A stretch of DNA of 64,000 nt from Pterois miles (taxonomy: Eukaryota; Chordata; Actinopteri; Perciformes; Scorpaenidae): NCBI GenBank assembly GCA_947000775.1, contig CAMQGK010000110.1, positions 25,098,501-25,162,500 of the forward strand, read 5' to 3'. Below are positions 45,381 through 58,710 of the stretch, piece by piece. Position 1 is the stretch's first letter, and every line of letters begins with the position of its first letter. Below the pieces are notes generated by a model, which was not told where the DNA came from, searched no databases, and was given only the letters and a program-made list of their open reading frames with translations. A program made the translations under genes and the position numbers.

Positions 45381-48300
45381 CCTTTTCCACTGTGTGAAAA
45401 TCACCTTATTATCACCAGCACATAAGAAATCATAGTGCCTTCCAGATGTTTGATATGAATCAAGCACCTTGCCACAAATTACGTCTCGACATTAAACAAA
45501 TTAGCATTTTTTTTCTCTCAGGTGCTGTAGATCATCAACATTCATGAACTAGAGGTGCTTCCTGAGAGATCGTATTCACCAGGTGTAATGAAAGACAGTA
45601 GGTGAAAACAAAAAGGAACAGCGTGACATTCATCACACGTCTCACTTCATAATGTTTCCTAAACCTGGAACGCAGGCGCAGTTTTCTCAGAGTTAAAGGA
45701 AAAAATTCCAGTTTATTACAAAGTGGGCTTTATTTCATAGTTGTGGCCGTCATACTGTATCTATTATCAAAACTCAACGTCCGCTCACTAGCTTTTTCCA
45801 GAGCTTTCAAGCTACTAAGTGTTTCCAAGGTCGGGAATTAACTTGTCATGATCTTTTCTAACGGTTATGAGAACACTGTGCTCCCTGAATGCATTGCAAA
45901 GATCTACAGTAGGAACATGGTGACATCACTACAATGAAGTCCAACGGGACAACAACACAAGATGATCAGACAGGTTGTAAACAAGCCAAACGTTTAGACA
46001 GATGAGCTAAACTATTTGATTTGGGGCTAAGTGGGTGTTGAGACTGAAAGTTGCTTTGCATTAAAAAAAATGACAAGGGGCTTTATTGTGGTGTGTTGTT
46101 GTTGTTGTTGGTGGAGGTGGGTACTTGCTTCAGGTACCGGTAGCTAATTATGAATCCTGCTATAGTGTAGGGCATGACGCCCTACTCTGCCTCTGATTGC
46201 CTTGTACTCTCTGCCTTCGTTGGTTGGATTGGTTAGGTTTAGGCATGAGGAGTGAGATTAGTTAGGGTTAAGAATATCGGGGTAAGCCAGTCAGAGCCAG
46301 AATAGGGCAGGTCATGCCTTCGCTATGGTAAGATTTGTAATAAGGCGTACTGGTGTGACATGATAAACAATCTAGGAAGTCCAGTTTGAAATGAATGCTC
46401 ATCCAGTGCCAGAATGCTGCACAGCTGTTTATACTTTGAGACAACTCTGGGAAGTTGTCATTGTGGCGACTAATTTATCTTTGTCATGAAGATTTCGATG
46501 CAAGCAGTAGAAATACAGAGTTCATGTTACAAAGTACACCACCAGGACTATTTACATGCATGTAGTTGACTGGCTAATAGATGACGTTGTGTTGCATTCA
46601 GACAAAAGTTGAACCTGGTTCAACTTTTTTGCCGGATGACCTTGCATTTTTTTGCCAGAGCTCTTTGCGTTGGCAGGCCCACTGTATTAATGTACAGGGG
46701 GCTGATTTTTTTCCCACTCTGAGCTGAAGTTGGTCTGAAAACAGCCTCAAAACAAAAGTTGGTGATGTTGGTTCATCATTTCAACAACAGTACAAACCTA
46801 CTGTTAGCTAATTTAAAGTTTGGCTGGAGTCAGAAGGCCAAGCAACATATGCTAGCCTTTATTTTTTACAGTGATTGCAGTTATGCTAAATGGCATATTT
46901 CTTACATTTGTGACCTTTCACTGCAACCTTTGAATGTGATTGACAGTCATCATTGGAAACTGTTTGGAAAAGGACAGACACTATACTACAATACTTGGAA
47001 GACGATTGGATGAACCATATGTCATTATATCACCATCAGCGATGGGTTTGACTGAACCAGCTCAAAGAATGGTCCACAAATTAATGATGTTTTTATTACT
47101 TTGTCAGCTGCTGAAAATAGTATCATTGACATAGGCTGCTTGAACATAATCAGAAGGAACAATATCTCTGGCACTCACAGATAAAGTGTCATCTTCATTA
47201 TTGGATATTACTGAGATGTGGACACGTGTTTGCTGTTATTTTCTATGTTGTCTTTTGCTTAAATATGATCACCTGATTGCGGGGACTATAAATGGTGAGT
47301 TGATTTTTAAAAGATAGAAAGTGGGGTAGGAAAAGTCTAATTTTTCTCTCCTTAATTGAATAATCGGGCTGCATTTGCACCACTAGTTACATGTTGCCAA
47401 TAATACCTCACTGCACAAGAAAACTGTAGTAGTTAGTAAGTAAGTAGGCCTACAGTAGGTCAAAGATGAACCAGAATATATATATATGTCTATATTTGTA
47501 AATTACAATGGATGTTTACAGCAATTTGTTTTTGTTCTCTCTTCTGAAGAAGTTTGACTACCCTGGGCTAAAATGAGTAAATAGACTCAAGATGTCGTTA
47601 CTATCTTCAGTTCAGAGCCAGTTGTCAGAAACCTGCCTACTGCTCTTACTGAGAGGTCAGGAGAGCTTCTGGTAGCAGGCCCGCCTACACCTTGCTTTCT
47701 TGCCTCTCTGCCACTTGGAGGCATCACATATTTAATGGCAAAGGTCTGAGGTGTCTGGTGTGGGGTGCTGGGTGCCACGCTCAGCCTGGTAATGACAAGG
47801 TGGGACACACAAGGTGGGTGCCAGCTAGAAGGGCAGACTTTTCTGTGTGGCGTTTACATGTTCTGCTTGTGTTTGTGTGGGCCCCCACAGAGAATGGAGC
47901 AATGAACTGTTCAGGATGTGAGCCATGTATGCTGGGTGAGCCCGTCTTCACCCTGAATGAGAATGATAAAACATGCACAGATAATCAGTTGGGTTTTTAG
48001 TGGACTGGAAGTTTGTGTAACCTGGTGCTTCAGATGTAGAGTAGATGGGACATGAGAAGGGCAAAGGTGTTGACTGCAGAGTCATTTAAACTCTGACGGA
48101 TGCTGATGTCTGCACACAAACACAGACACACATGCTGTCAACACTTAGGAAAGAGATTAGGAAGTGTGAGTTCATATCTGTGTCTGCGACTGAACCGGTG
48201 ACTGAAATGAAAAGAATATTAATAGCGTAATTTCCACATATTTGAGCTTTGCACATATTTTTTTAAACTTTGACATTTACTTCTCTTCACTTCCAAGAAA

Positions 48301-50178
48301 CATGGAAAAAGTTCTGTTGAGTTCATTAATGCCACTTTCAATTTAATGTCATCATTATAAAACAGAAGAAGCCATTAGTCACACAAATTTCTCGAGAACC
48401 ATCAAAAGGTTACAACCTTTGACATTTAAAAAGTTCTCTGATATCTGTTTTTTGTCTCTCAGGTTAAATTTTCAGCTGTTAGATTATGTTTCCTGTCATG
48501 CCAGGTACAACTGGATATTACACAATAACAGTTTCAAATTGCTATCTGCTATAATTGCTCCAGACAAAAGTCTTGTCTAAAATAAACTAACGTAAAGTAG
48601 GAAAAAATAGATGGACAGTGACACTTACTGTTTGGCCATTAACCATGTATATTTAAATGTTATTTACAGATGCAAATAATGTAATTGTAGTCCAAGCTCT
48701 CACCACATGGTTTTTAAAAGGCTTGCATTATGTTTTGGATTAGCGAAAACAAATGATGCACACACAAAAGAGAGAAAATCAACACGAGTTAACGCAAAAT
48801 GTACATGTAATATATGTGGACAAACAGAATTTCACCCATGTGTTGTGTAGTGTGGAAAACAATGACTGAACTGAATTAGTGTTAATGGCTTTCTGCTTGA
48901 TGCTTTCAAGAGCGCAGCTTGATCTGCTGCTAGTGAGGCTTGGCATGTTCTTTGTGGGTTTAGAACCTCTATAATTATCACAATAGTTTCTATAGACCAT
49001 GGCTTGACCTATTGAATGTGTCCAAAATGTTTGTAGTTTGAGTCTTGGATGAAAAAAGGGCTTGCAGCTACTACAAATTAGCGTATGTTTTGGTAGGTAA
49101 TGTGCTTTTTGTATAATCTAGGTTTGGTTGAGAGGGTGCCATTGGCCAGAGGACCAGGAGAAAAGTGCAGGTCGAAAGCGTATCCTACAAAATATGAACT
49201 ATTTAAAAAGATGTAGGTTATCAACAAAAGCAGGAATGCATCTGAAAACAACTGTCATTCCTTTAAGGGGAGTGTGTTTTGATGCAACAGGCCCACGGTT
49301 CAATTTAGTTTGCGAGAGAACGAGGAAAACATGAAGGACACACCAGTCCACTTAAATGGCCATCTTTGTGACCTTTACATGTTGTGTCTCACGCCATGTT
49401 TTACTCCTCCTCTTCTTCCTCTGCCTGTCTTCCCCACCCCAGCTACATTTCACTGCTTGGATTCCCACCGAATGGAAAACAGCTGGGTCGGGGACTGCCA
49501 GAGCACATTATGCCCAATTCTTCAATGAATTCCCATCTACCTCTCCCCTCTCCTCTGTCCAGTGCGCTCCCTTGCTCCCTGTCCTCATTTAAGGTGGGGC
49601 CGTGCAGCTGAAACAAAAGAAAAACAGCCTGTATGAGAACATGTTTCTCACCCACATATGGTACTCTCTCTCCCTCTCCCACTTTCTGTGAATTTGTTTC
49701 CCAACCTTACTCCCTGGTGATACTCTGGTGTTATGGCTAGTTCTGCTTCTGACAAGCTGAAAAACGTGGAGATATAGTGCAGCTGAGCTGAATGGCCAAG
49801 TATGCATGTAGTTAAGTAACGTGTCAGAGTTATTACTTTGCCCTCATACCCAACCTAGTTCACCTGCTGGGGGAGATGCGAAGACCAAAACACACATAAA
49901 AACGGTTTGGATTTCTAAAGAACAATAATATCTTATAAGGTCCATATACGCAGTGCTGTAGAATAAAGTGTTTTTGCAGTTTTTTCAAGAGATATGTGAG
50001 TATGAAAGTTGCTCAGTGGTGCATGAAGCCAAAAGGATTTGACCAGTGAGTGATAAAAGTACTCATATCTTCTTGCGATTTCCCATGAGGTCTTTTAACC
50101 CTCACTTCCCAAACCTTGCGGTAGCAAGAATACAACTCTGGATTAAAGCTATCAGTGCATTTTTCCCTCATTTTCCCT

Positions 50179-50543
50179 AGGTGCAGTATGTAGGATTTAG
50201 CAACAATGGTAGGTGTGGTTACAGATTGCAACCAACTGAAACTTCTCCCATGTGCCAAGTGTGTAGGAGAACTACGGTGGCCGATGCGAAAATATGAAAA
50301 TGCGAAAACGCGAATGGCCCCATCTAGAGCCAGTGTTTGGTTCGTCCGTTCTGGGCTACAGTAGAAACATGGCATCCGTCTTTGTGGAGAGGACTCACTC
50401 CCTATGTAGATGTAAACGGCTCATTCCAAGATACCTAAACCCAACGATTCTTATTATCAGGTAATTATACACTAAATAAAACATACTTATTAATATTTAG
50501 TCCATTTTTGCCAATAGATTCCTAATTATTACGCACTGGTCCT
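50179..50543 (+). mobile_element. TTAA-type MITE (family A copy)
   Basis: Starts AGGTGCAGTATGTAGGATTT and ends CTGGTCCT followed by TTAA (50544-50547). The left target copy is degraded. Interior closely matches the copy at 24,714, including 'gcagattgcaacc'-type and 'gaaaacgcgaatggccccat' segments. Confidence 0.7.
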
Positions 50544-51046
50544 TTAAGTGTTCATATTGGGAAGCTGATTTACCTCAAAATACATTATCTGTTGATTTAA
50601 AGACGTCTCTTTCCTGATGAAAGTCTCTGGGAAAAAGTCTTTTTGGGCGCAATGGTATCACATGACAGACTCTGAAATCGTAATTCCACCATTTGGCCTC
50701 TCTGTAAAATTTACAAGTCGCTCTTGCTGGCGACTTGGTCTCCACACACAACATGTTCAGGTGAGATGTAACTTTTGAAATGAGAATAATTGTTTTGTTT
50801 ACTTAGGGACAGTTTAACAAGTTGAAAACATTGACATATTATCACCTTGTACAGTTATAGCAAAAGTGTGACAAGTGTGACACAGTCAACAGATAAGGAA
50901 CATTAGCCTTCATTTGGAGATGTGTTTCTGGCCACCACCCTGCCTGCTGCTTGGTGCTGGACACATAGCTTTCAGTGGGTTTATCAGTGTTTTTTTCCCC
51001 CCGCTGAAAACAGTTGTCTTCTGTGGCTGGAAATGAGAGTTATGCT

Positions 51047-51722
51047 TAGGGATGCACGTTCCGACTTTTTCAGTCCCAATACCATTTACGATACCTGGGC
51101 TTTGGGTACTGATCTGATACCGGTGTTTAATCAATAAGCTTTATGCCTCACTGTGTGGACGTGACTGGAATCATGCTTTTATTTGTAAAGAAAAATCAGG
51201 CTTGACTTAAACAAACAGTATGTAACATTTATGGGTATTTACTGGCATAAATGGATTATAATATTAATAAGTTTGTCTTCTAGCATATAATCACCTGAAA
51301 ATAATAATCAAAAGAATTGTTACCTTAGAATGAGCTGTTTATATCTTCCTACGAGCGGGTTCTTGTCATGGAGCCGGTGGCCATTTTTCTACAGTAGCCT
51401 AGAATGGACAAACCAAAAACTGCCTCTAGAGAGAAACATGTTTTCGCGACACTGTAGTTCTGCTGTACGCTTGGCATACAGAAGAAGTTTCAGGTGGTTG
51501 ATCCTTAGCAAATATATACAGAGAAAAAATCATTAAAATCAACAGGTATTACAATTCAAGTGTGAATCTTTTCAACAAATTGGTCAAAGTTTAGACAGGA
51601 GTTAAAATTAAAGTATATAATGTATATAGTATATAAACTGAATAGATCTGCCCCATTCTCAAGATACCCAATCCAGCTATTTGAGTCAGTATCAGCCCGA
51701 TACTGGTATTGGTGCATCCCTA
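51047..51722 (+). mobile_element. hAT-like DNA transposon with perfect 8-bp target duplication
   Basis: Terminal inverted repeats are identical over 11 bases: TAGGGATGCAC at 51047-51057 and its reverse complement GTGCATCCCTA at 51712-51722. The flanks are identical: GTTATGCT at 51039-51046 and 51723-51730. An 8-bp duplication with TAGGG-type ends is characteristic of hAT elements. The 676-bp element has no transposase frame, so it is non-autonomous, and it contains a family A MITE in reverse orientation from 51,211. The unmutated flanks suggest a fairly recent insertion. Confidence 0.85.
51211..51505 (-). mobile_element. Nested family A MITE inside the hAT-like element
   Basis: After TTAA at 51207-51210, the sequence 'acaaacagtatgtaac', 'taatattaataag', 'cctgaaaataataatcaaaagaattg' and 'ctacagtagcctagaatggac' reads as the reverse complement of the family A copies at 24,714 and 50,179. 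Its far end is diverged or truncated near 51,505. It inserted into the hAT copy or its progenitor. Confidence 0.6.
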
Positions 51723-51927
51723 GTTATGCTAGCTGAAAAACCAAAAACAAGTCAGTAAGTAATGAGCAATGCTCCCTTACTCTGTTCACCACAGTACTGA
51801 GTTTGCTGCTACAGCCTTACTTGCTCTGGCATTGACTAATAATGTTAGCTAACATTAGAAAGATGCTGCTGTGCAACTGTCACTGTACTCATATTATGAC
51901 TCGTCTTTCAGAAGTAGAAGAAGAACA

Positions 51928-52137
51928 ATAACCTTTATTAGTCCCACGAGGGGAAATTCAATTTTTACACTCTGTTGTTAATTCACACAGTACATGCAGA
52001 CCTGAAATACATACATGCACAAACAGGACCTATATACATGCATTAATGGAGAGATGTCAGAGTGAGGGGGCTGCTCCTGACAAGCGCCCCGAGCAGTTGG
52101 GGGTTTGCTGCCTACAGACTGAGCTACTGCCGCCCCC
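51928..52137 (-). repeat. tRNA-derived SINE, internally deleted copy
   Basis: Read on minus, it starts with a tRNA-like head (GGGGGCGGCAGTAGCTCAGT) and ends in the tail with 'tcgtgggactaataaaggtt'. Compared with 61,967-62,262, about 120 bases between the head and 'aaacccccaactgctc' are missing, including the B box. The same family supplies the tails at 16,641 and 20,338. Confidence 0.7.
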
Positions 52138-53172
52138 ATTTCTTGTGTAATTGTAACACAACGGTTTAGCATTGTCACAAACAATGTTTTTAAGCCAAGT
52201 GACTCAAGACAATTTTGAGGAATTAAGAGAAACTCATTGTGTCATCATTTGATCATTGCCACCACTGTTCAAAAAATGTGCATAGTCTTACTTTAAGGTA
52301 AAGAAACAACTGTGTCATGTTTGATAAAAGAGTAAAGATTATATGAATACATGAGGCAGGGTCAGCCTGCCTTTACTGGCAGCCAAAACTTTGGAGGAAT
52401 AGTTAAATCACACATCACTGGCTTGCACAGTTTTAATTTGATAATAAACACTTTAATCAACGTGCAGTCAGCTGCAAAGCTTAAACTTGTTGTTATTGTT
52501 GTGTGTGATTAGTCGGATTAGGTTGGCTCTGCATGGTTTGGCTGTGTCACAAAGATGAAATCAGATTTCAAGAGAGCTGAAGACAGTGTGAGAAGCAGAG
52601 TGGGGTCAAGAGAAGTACGAGGAGGAAGTATTGCTTCAGCTGCTGAAGGGGCCTGGGTGACAAATTGGGTGTATATTGCGGGCAGTGCGTGTGTTTGTGC
52701 GTCTATGCCAGTGCAATTTCCTGCCTGCAGATTGACTAACATGTGGGCACCTGCCCTGACAAATCCACCCATCCTGTTTCTCTCAGCTCACACAATACAT
52801 ACGCTCTTTCTGCACGTACTTTATCAGGCAAATAAAATATTGAAGAAAAAAAACATACATAAAAGTGTGAAAACGGCACAGCCTTTTACGCACCAGGATG
52901 CCAAAAACACCTAGAAACTGACCTTCGAGTATGAGCTCAACTTTCCAGAAACTTGGTGTTTCATACCAGCCCGCGTGGTGATAATAGAGACTGGTATAAG
53001 AGTTTCATGAATTCACAGTAGCTGGAAGCAACAGGGAGAAGCACACTCACTAAACCAAACAGGGACTTTACATCATAAAGTTTGCACATCCAGCACAGAG
53101 GAGTGTAGCGGCCAGACAAGCCTGGACAAAGTTGGCCTTGGGGGAGAGGCTGACGGCCAGCCGGCTGGGTGA

Positions 53173-53173
<1 letters not shown>

Positions 53174-53234
<61 letters not shown>
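53174..53234 (+). repeat. (AC)n-(TA)n microsatellite
   Basis: About 26 AC units followed by four TA units. Confidence 0.95.
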
Positions 53235-53612
53235 AATACAGGCAGCCCAAACATGAGAAGTAATAATGAGATCTTTATCTATCAGGGGGAAGGTAGACAG
53301 AGCCTTTATAGTGCGGGCCTGGAGGGGGAAAAAGTTGAACAAACTAATGAGCTGGCATGCAAACAATTGCAGTTCAGAAGGTGAGAGTGTGTGTGACTGT
53401 AAGAGACACACATCTCTGTGTGTTAGGCCTGCAGAAGATGAATGACCTTTAATTTACTGAGGGTGACTTCATGTGAAAGCGTTGGCAGTGAGATGTGTTC
53501 TGTGTGACACAAAGTGTGAAGGTGAGACTGTCGGATCTGTTGCTGGAACCTCAACTCTATTGTGTTCGGTGACGCACTCTCAGGCAAAGACTGGGTACAA
53601 ATGTGTGTGTGC

Positions 53613-53613
<1 letters not shown>

Positions 53614-53665
<52 letters not shown>
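53614..53665 (+). repeat. (TG)n microsatellite
   Basis: About 26 TG units, 380 bases from the AC array above and in opposite sense. Confidence 0.95.
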
Positions 53666-53667
<2 letters not shown>

Positions 53668-53989
53668 TGTATGTCACAGAACAGAAAAAGTCACTGAGCC
53701 GTTAAAAACAGGGTGTCCATTACCTTCTTAGCGTGGAGTTACACACTTAAAAGCGCTCCATTAGTATTCGGTTCAGTTTGACAAGGGTAATAAATTACCA
53801 AGTGCTTCATCACTTTCACTCTGTGTGTGTGTGCATATACCTGTGTGTGTTTGTGCACAGTGGAAGGGCGTAGATATAGCACTCTGATTGTGAGAAGAAA
53901 GCAAGGGTGTAGTATCTGTATATTTGTGCATCTCTTCCTCTCCGTTAGTGAGTGTCTGCCTGTGTGAATCTCTTCATTTATGTATAAAC

Positions 53990-54690
53990 TAGGGCTGTCA
54001 ATTGATTGAAATAATTAATTGTGATTAATCAAATTAATTAGACATTTATCAGTTCAAAATGTACCTTAAAGGGGGATTTGTCAAGTATTAAATATGCTTA
54101 TCAACATGGGAGTGGACATAAATACTGCTTTATGTCAATGTATATATTTATTATTGGAAATCAATTAACAGTATAAAACAATTACAAATATTGTCCAGAA
54201 ACCCTCACAGGTACTGCAGTTAGCATAAAATATATGTTCAAATCATAACATGGCAAACTGCATCCCAACAGGCAACAACAGCTGTCAGTGTGTCAGTGTG
54301 CTGACTTGACTATGACTTGATCCAAACTGCATGTGATTATCATAAAGTGGTCATATCTGTAAAGGAGGACTCGTGGGTACCCAGAGAACCCATTTACATT
54401 CACATATCAAAGGTCAGAGGTCAAGGGACCCCTTTGAAAATGGTCATGCCAGTTTTTCCTCACAAAAATTTAGCAACATTTTGGAGCATTATTTATCCTT
54501 CTTACCGTCCAGCTATAACATGGTTGGTACCAATGGATTCCTTGTAGTTTCATATGATGCCAGTATCTTCGCTTTAAAACTGAGCCTGTTACAACCTAAA
54601 AATCACAAGTTGCATTAATGCATTAAAGAAATTAGTGGCGCTAAAATGAATTTGCCTTAACATGTAATTACCATGTTGACTTTGCCCCAG
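53990..54690 (+). mobile_element. hAT-like non-autonomous transposon (family B copy)
   Basis: Starts TAGGGCTGTCAATTGATTG, the same terminus as the 23,496 element. Its interior (54,350-54,460, including 'gtcaagggacccctttgaaaa') is present in reverse complement at 63,640-63,760. The right end has decayed (TTGACTTTGCCCC near 54,675), so the limit is approximate. The open frame at 54,317-54,547 lies inside it and is not considered a gene. Confidence 0.6.
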
Positions 54691-55861
54691 TATAAACATT
54701 AAATCTTTAAGTTACTTTGGGAAAAAAAACAGAAAAATATGTCATTTCAATATACGCCAACTGAATTGCATACAGTAAACTGTATAAATAGCACAGTGAG
54801 AGTATGTTGTAAATGCACATGTGGCACCGAGAGGTTACTGGTCTGTTTGGGAAGCTCAGAAGACGACATGTGTGTGTCATCCAGCTCTAGATTAGAGCCC
54901 CATTAGCCTCAGTGGCTGGTCTGCTGTTTAGACTGAGAATAAACACAGAGAGAGGGATGGTCCGACGTCTTCTGTCTCCATCTTCAACCTCTTGATAACA
55001 CTTGCAAAAACACACACACATGGAGACACACAACAAGACCGGACTCTGGACAGTCAGGCTTCACCGTGCCGTGTGTGTGTGTTAGTGTGTGTGTGTGTTT
55101 GGCAGTGGTGTCTCCTGTGAGAACACTCTCATGCCCTCCACTGGCATCATCCTCACTTCCTGTACCAGCTGTGGCTTGTCTCCCCTCCTCTTTATGTCTT
55201 TCTTTCTCTGTACTCTCTGCAGGCAAATTGGATTCTTCTTTCATTCCCACGATCACATTACAAACTCAGCTGAGTCATGAGCATAGTGCTATCAGCAATG
55301 ACTATTGTTAGTTGTATTATGTGGAGAAAATTTGGTTAGCATGTAAAACTAAAAGCAGTTGTATCCTGTGTAAGACAAAGTGGGTAAATTTTGAAATAAT
55401 GCAAGCATGTTGTTGTCCGGTGAAGCTCGTTGACTTAATGGATTTTAGGACATTAAAGGCCTCTACACTCTGGGGATGTGACGAATAAACAAGATGAAAA
55501 TGTGGAATACTCGCCTGTGAATATTATACTGTATGTTTAGGGCTTTTAATGTGAAAGGTAAGAATAGCAGTGGATCTGGTCTGCAGTGCCTTTGTCAAGG
55601 TTGAAAGCAGTGATAAAGTTTGCCATCCTGGTTCAGGCTACAAAGCCCCTGTGTTGTTGTTTCGTTAATATAGGTGCAGCTCCATTTGTTCCACACAACG
55701 TGAGTAGTTGATGCCTTTATTCGCTGTGCGAAAGCTCAGAAAATCAGCCCTACTCCGCAAAAAGTTATGTTACTTTTTTGCCATGTAATATTTGCGATCT
55801 ATGTGAAAGGACTCATGACAAGGACATCAACTGGAAAAAATATATTCAAGTGCGAAAAAAG

Positions 55862-56264
55862 ATTGCAGATTGCAATCGACTGAGTGCCCCTCTCCCTTCT
55901 TTTCTAAGACTGCGGTAACTTGAGCTTCCCAGTACAAAACCGTAGCAACGCCATTTGCCTCTCTTAGAGGTCATCCTTAGCATGATGGCACTACTTCAGG
56001 AAGTGGTTAGAGGTACCATGGCTTTGCACTCTGCGGCTCACGTAACGACAGTTTCAGAAGTGGTAACATAAAATCATGACAGGCTCTCTCTCGAGCCAGC
56101 GTTTAGTTTAACCTGTGTTTCAACATGGTGGAGCAACATTAGCGGACTCTGTGAAGAGGGCCTTACTTTAAAATGATTATGCACTAATGAAAACACAGAG
56201 TAGTTATGAATATTATATTCCATTTCTGCTCATAGATCTCCCGAAATATCACACACTCTTCCTT
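55862..56264 (+). mobile_element. TTAA-type MITE (family A, 5'-truncated copy)
   Basis: Begins inside the family at 'gattgcagattgcaa' and ends 'ccatttctgctcatagatct' ... 'acacactcttcctt', matching the 3' part of the other copies. The left terminus is missing. Confidence 0.55.
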
Positions 56265-56559
56265 GAATTGCTGAGTTTGGGTCACCAAAAGCCTTCAGAA
56301 CAGCTTCATTGCTTGCATATTGACTATATATTTATTTTGAACATCTCAGGAGCACTACAGGAGAACCTACACAAAATTATATTCCCTTATTTGATGTTTC
56401 AATTATAGTGGTAGAGAGTGCTGCTAATACATTGCTCAAAAATCTCCAACGGGTGATTAATTTGCTTGAGATCTGGTGAGAAGTCCACAGCACACAATTC
56501 ACATAATTTTTACATTTAGGGCAATGCACTTCCTCACTTTCTGAGAGAGATCAATGCCA

Positions 56560-56992
56560 CCCTTATGTTTACACTGTAAATAGCTAACTGTAGCATAGGA
56601 TAAGACTGGAAATGGAGAAACAGCTAGCTTGGTTCTGTTCAAAAGTGAAAAAACCCTTCCACCTTCCAGCACCTCTGAAACCCACAGATGTTTACTAATT
56701 TGCTTTGTTTAATTTTTACAAAAACAAGGTTAAGTGCCAGATTATTTATTGGCTGGAAATTTCCATTTTTATACTTTGGCTAAACAAATGAGATATAGTG
56801 TTAATAAGTGAGCTTTAGAGGTACTGGTATGCAGATTTTTTCACCTTCAGACAGAGCCAGGATCACTGTGACCCCTGTTTCTAGCCTTCATGCTAAGCTA
56901 AAGTAACTATCCAACTTTATATTTAAAAAAAAAAAAAACATGAGTAATATCAGCATCTGAGCAACAAAAGAGAATAACGTTGACCTATTCCT
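56560..56992 (-). repeat. MITE-like repeat (family C, reverse orientation)
   Basis: Ends TGACCTATTCCT followed by TTAA (56993-56996), the reverse complement of the start seen at 25,698. Interior motifs 'agactggaaa', 'cagctagcttgg', 'cagagccagg' and 'gctaagctaaagtaact' are typical of the family and recur in part at 58,595-58,710. Confidence 0.55.
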
Positions 56993-57189
56993 TTAATTTG
57001 TCACCCATGGTGCCTGTACATGATGCCAGAGGCGAAAAACAGGATCTGAATTGGGCGAACCACATCTGTCTCTGTGTCCGCTTGTGTATGTCACTGTCGG
57101 CCTTGTGCATGGACACCACGGCAAGCCAGTGCACATCTTCAGTCCAGTTCTGCCCCAGTTTACTGGCAACGGCCTCGCTGTCTGTGCTA

Positions 57190-57470
57190 AAAGTCACGTC
57201 GCGAGGAGAGAGAGAAGCCCAGAGAAGCGGGGTAGGAAGGAGGAGGAGGGTTGTAGGGGGCACAAGGAGCAGGACACAGGAAGTGGAGAAAAGATGAAGC
57301 GCCGGGAGACAATGTGATGCACAGGGGTGCTGAACCGGAGGGGGGGGGGGGGGGGAAGAGGGGAGGAAAAGCAAGCAGAGGAGAGAGAGGAGGCAGAAGA
57401 GGAATGTTGGAAGAGAAGGAGCAGAGGGAGAGCACAGGGTGTGTGCATCTGGCACTAGGAGGCAGGGAAA
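57190..57470 (+). other. Purine-rich tract with a run of 16 G
   Basis: The + strand is almost all purine, with an unbroken G16 at 57340-57355. The complementary C/T strand yields several long but low-complexity open frames (Pro/Ser/Leu-rich, up to 156 codons at 56,985-57,455). I regard these as artefacts of composition. Such tracts can form triplex or G-quadruplex structures. Confidence 0.6.
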
Positions 57471-58594
57471 GATAGCGTGGGCCAGGCTGGCCGGACGTGT
57501 GTGTTTGTGTTTGATTGAAGAGGGATGTGAGACAGAGACCCCTCACTGGCTCAGTTTTACTGGAATGCTGCCATGGAGAGATGGACACTGACACACATGC
57601 ACACATTTGTACAGCGCAGAACAGGGAGAAAGAGGAAGTGAGAGGGAATGAGAGAGTAACAAGGATGGTAAACCCTTAACAAGTAGTAGCTTGCTGTAGG
57701 GATCTTTGCAAACTCTTGCTGTACAAACATACAGAGAGGAGATCCCAAAAGGCTCTGACGTACCAAGCCGTCGGTCGGCCATTGGACAGTTTGGGGCCTT
57801 CGGTGAGCGTCTGTCAGCATGGTTTTTGCAGTTTGCTCTGCACCGTTGACTCTAGTCTGCCTGTGCCAGAGGTTTTTGGTCGATGGCGTCCCAGGTCACA
57901 AACTGCTAGCTTTTCTGCATGTTGAATCAGTAGCCCGTCGGTGAGAGAGGTCACTTTGATTGGCTGTTCAGCTTAAAAGAAAAGTGCTGCGTCAGAAGAA
58001 AAACAGAAATGAGGAAATCAAGCCAACAAGTAAAGTCAAGCAGGCACATGCAGTTCTCTTCTCATTTTTCATCTTCATCTCATCCGATCATTCCAATACA
58101 TGGATACTGTCAAGACATGGCCATCTGGAATGAAGCAAAGTGGTGAGTGAGAGTGGTGTGAAAATGGTCAGCAAACGCTGATTTGTTTCATCTGTGTACC
58201 ATAAAAATGGCTGTCCTCCGTCTTCCGGTTTCCCTTTTTGAATGACGAATACAGAGTACCACAACCTGCCGGTATGGAGAGTTATTTCAACTCAAGTACG
58301 TGCAGGACCTATGTGGTAGTCAGTCGTTGGCTGTAGTCTTTGCACTGTGTTCAAGTGCAACTTGTTGGCCAAGACACCGGCAACGTGAGGTGAACCAATA
58401 GGTGGACCTTGTCGCTTCTAGATCACTGATATAAGTTTTGGGTGTCTGGGCCAAGACAAGATTGATACGACCATCATATCCGTATGTACACATGAAGCGT
58501 GCAGCATCATTTTTACACTTTGGTTTTTGGATGGACTAACATGATAGCAAACATGATGTATTGTGTTAATTACTGAGGCAATGGTAAGTATTTT
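57471..58594. other. Unassigned intergenic DNA
   Basis: No exon, RNA gene or repeat I can name. Open frames are short and compositionally unremarkable. Confidence 0.45.
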
Positions 58595-58710
58595 TTTTTT
58601 TTTTTTTACCTTTGGATAGAGCCAGGCCAGATATTTCCCCTGTTTATAGACTTTGTTCTAAGCTAAGCTAACCTGGCTGTTGGCTGTATATTCATCATAT
58701 AGGCATGAGA
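58595..58710 (-). repeat. Fragment of family C repeat
   Basis: After a poly-T run, 'acctttggatagagccaggcc' and 'ctaagctaagctaacctggc' match the interior of the copy at 56,560-56,992. Confidence 0.5.

Larger units (their letters stand above)
40721..50178. other. Gene-free stretch downstream of hic1
   Basis: No coding exon was recognised on either strand, including none resembling SMG6, which follows HIC1 in human. Open frames at 41,000-41,471 and 47,692-48,000 are low-complexity or without splice context. Two CA/AC microsatellites lie inside and are listed separately. Small exons could have been missed by eye. Confidence 0.45.

Noticed and set aside
54317..54618. Two + ORFs of 76 and 81 codons
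   Set aside because: They fall inside a family B transposon copy whose related copy at 63,640-63,760 does not suggest a conserved protein.
56985..57606. Overlapping minus-strand ORFs of 84-156 codons
   Set aside because: Caused by the purine-rich tract on the opposite strand; Pro/Ser/Leu-rich products with no domains.
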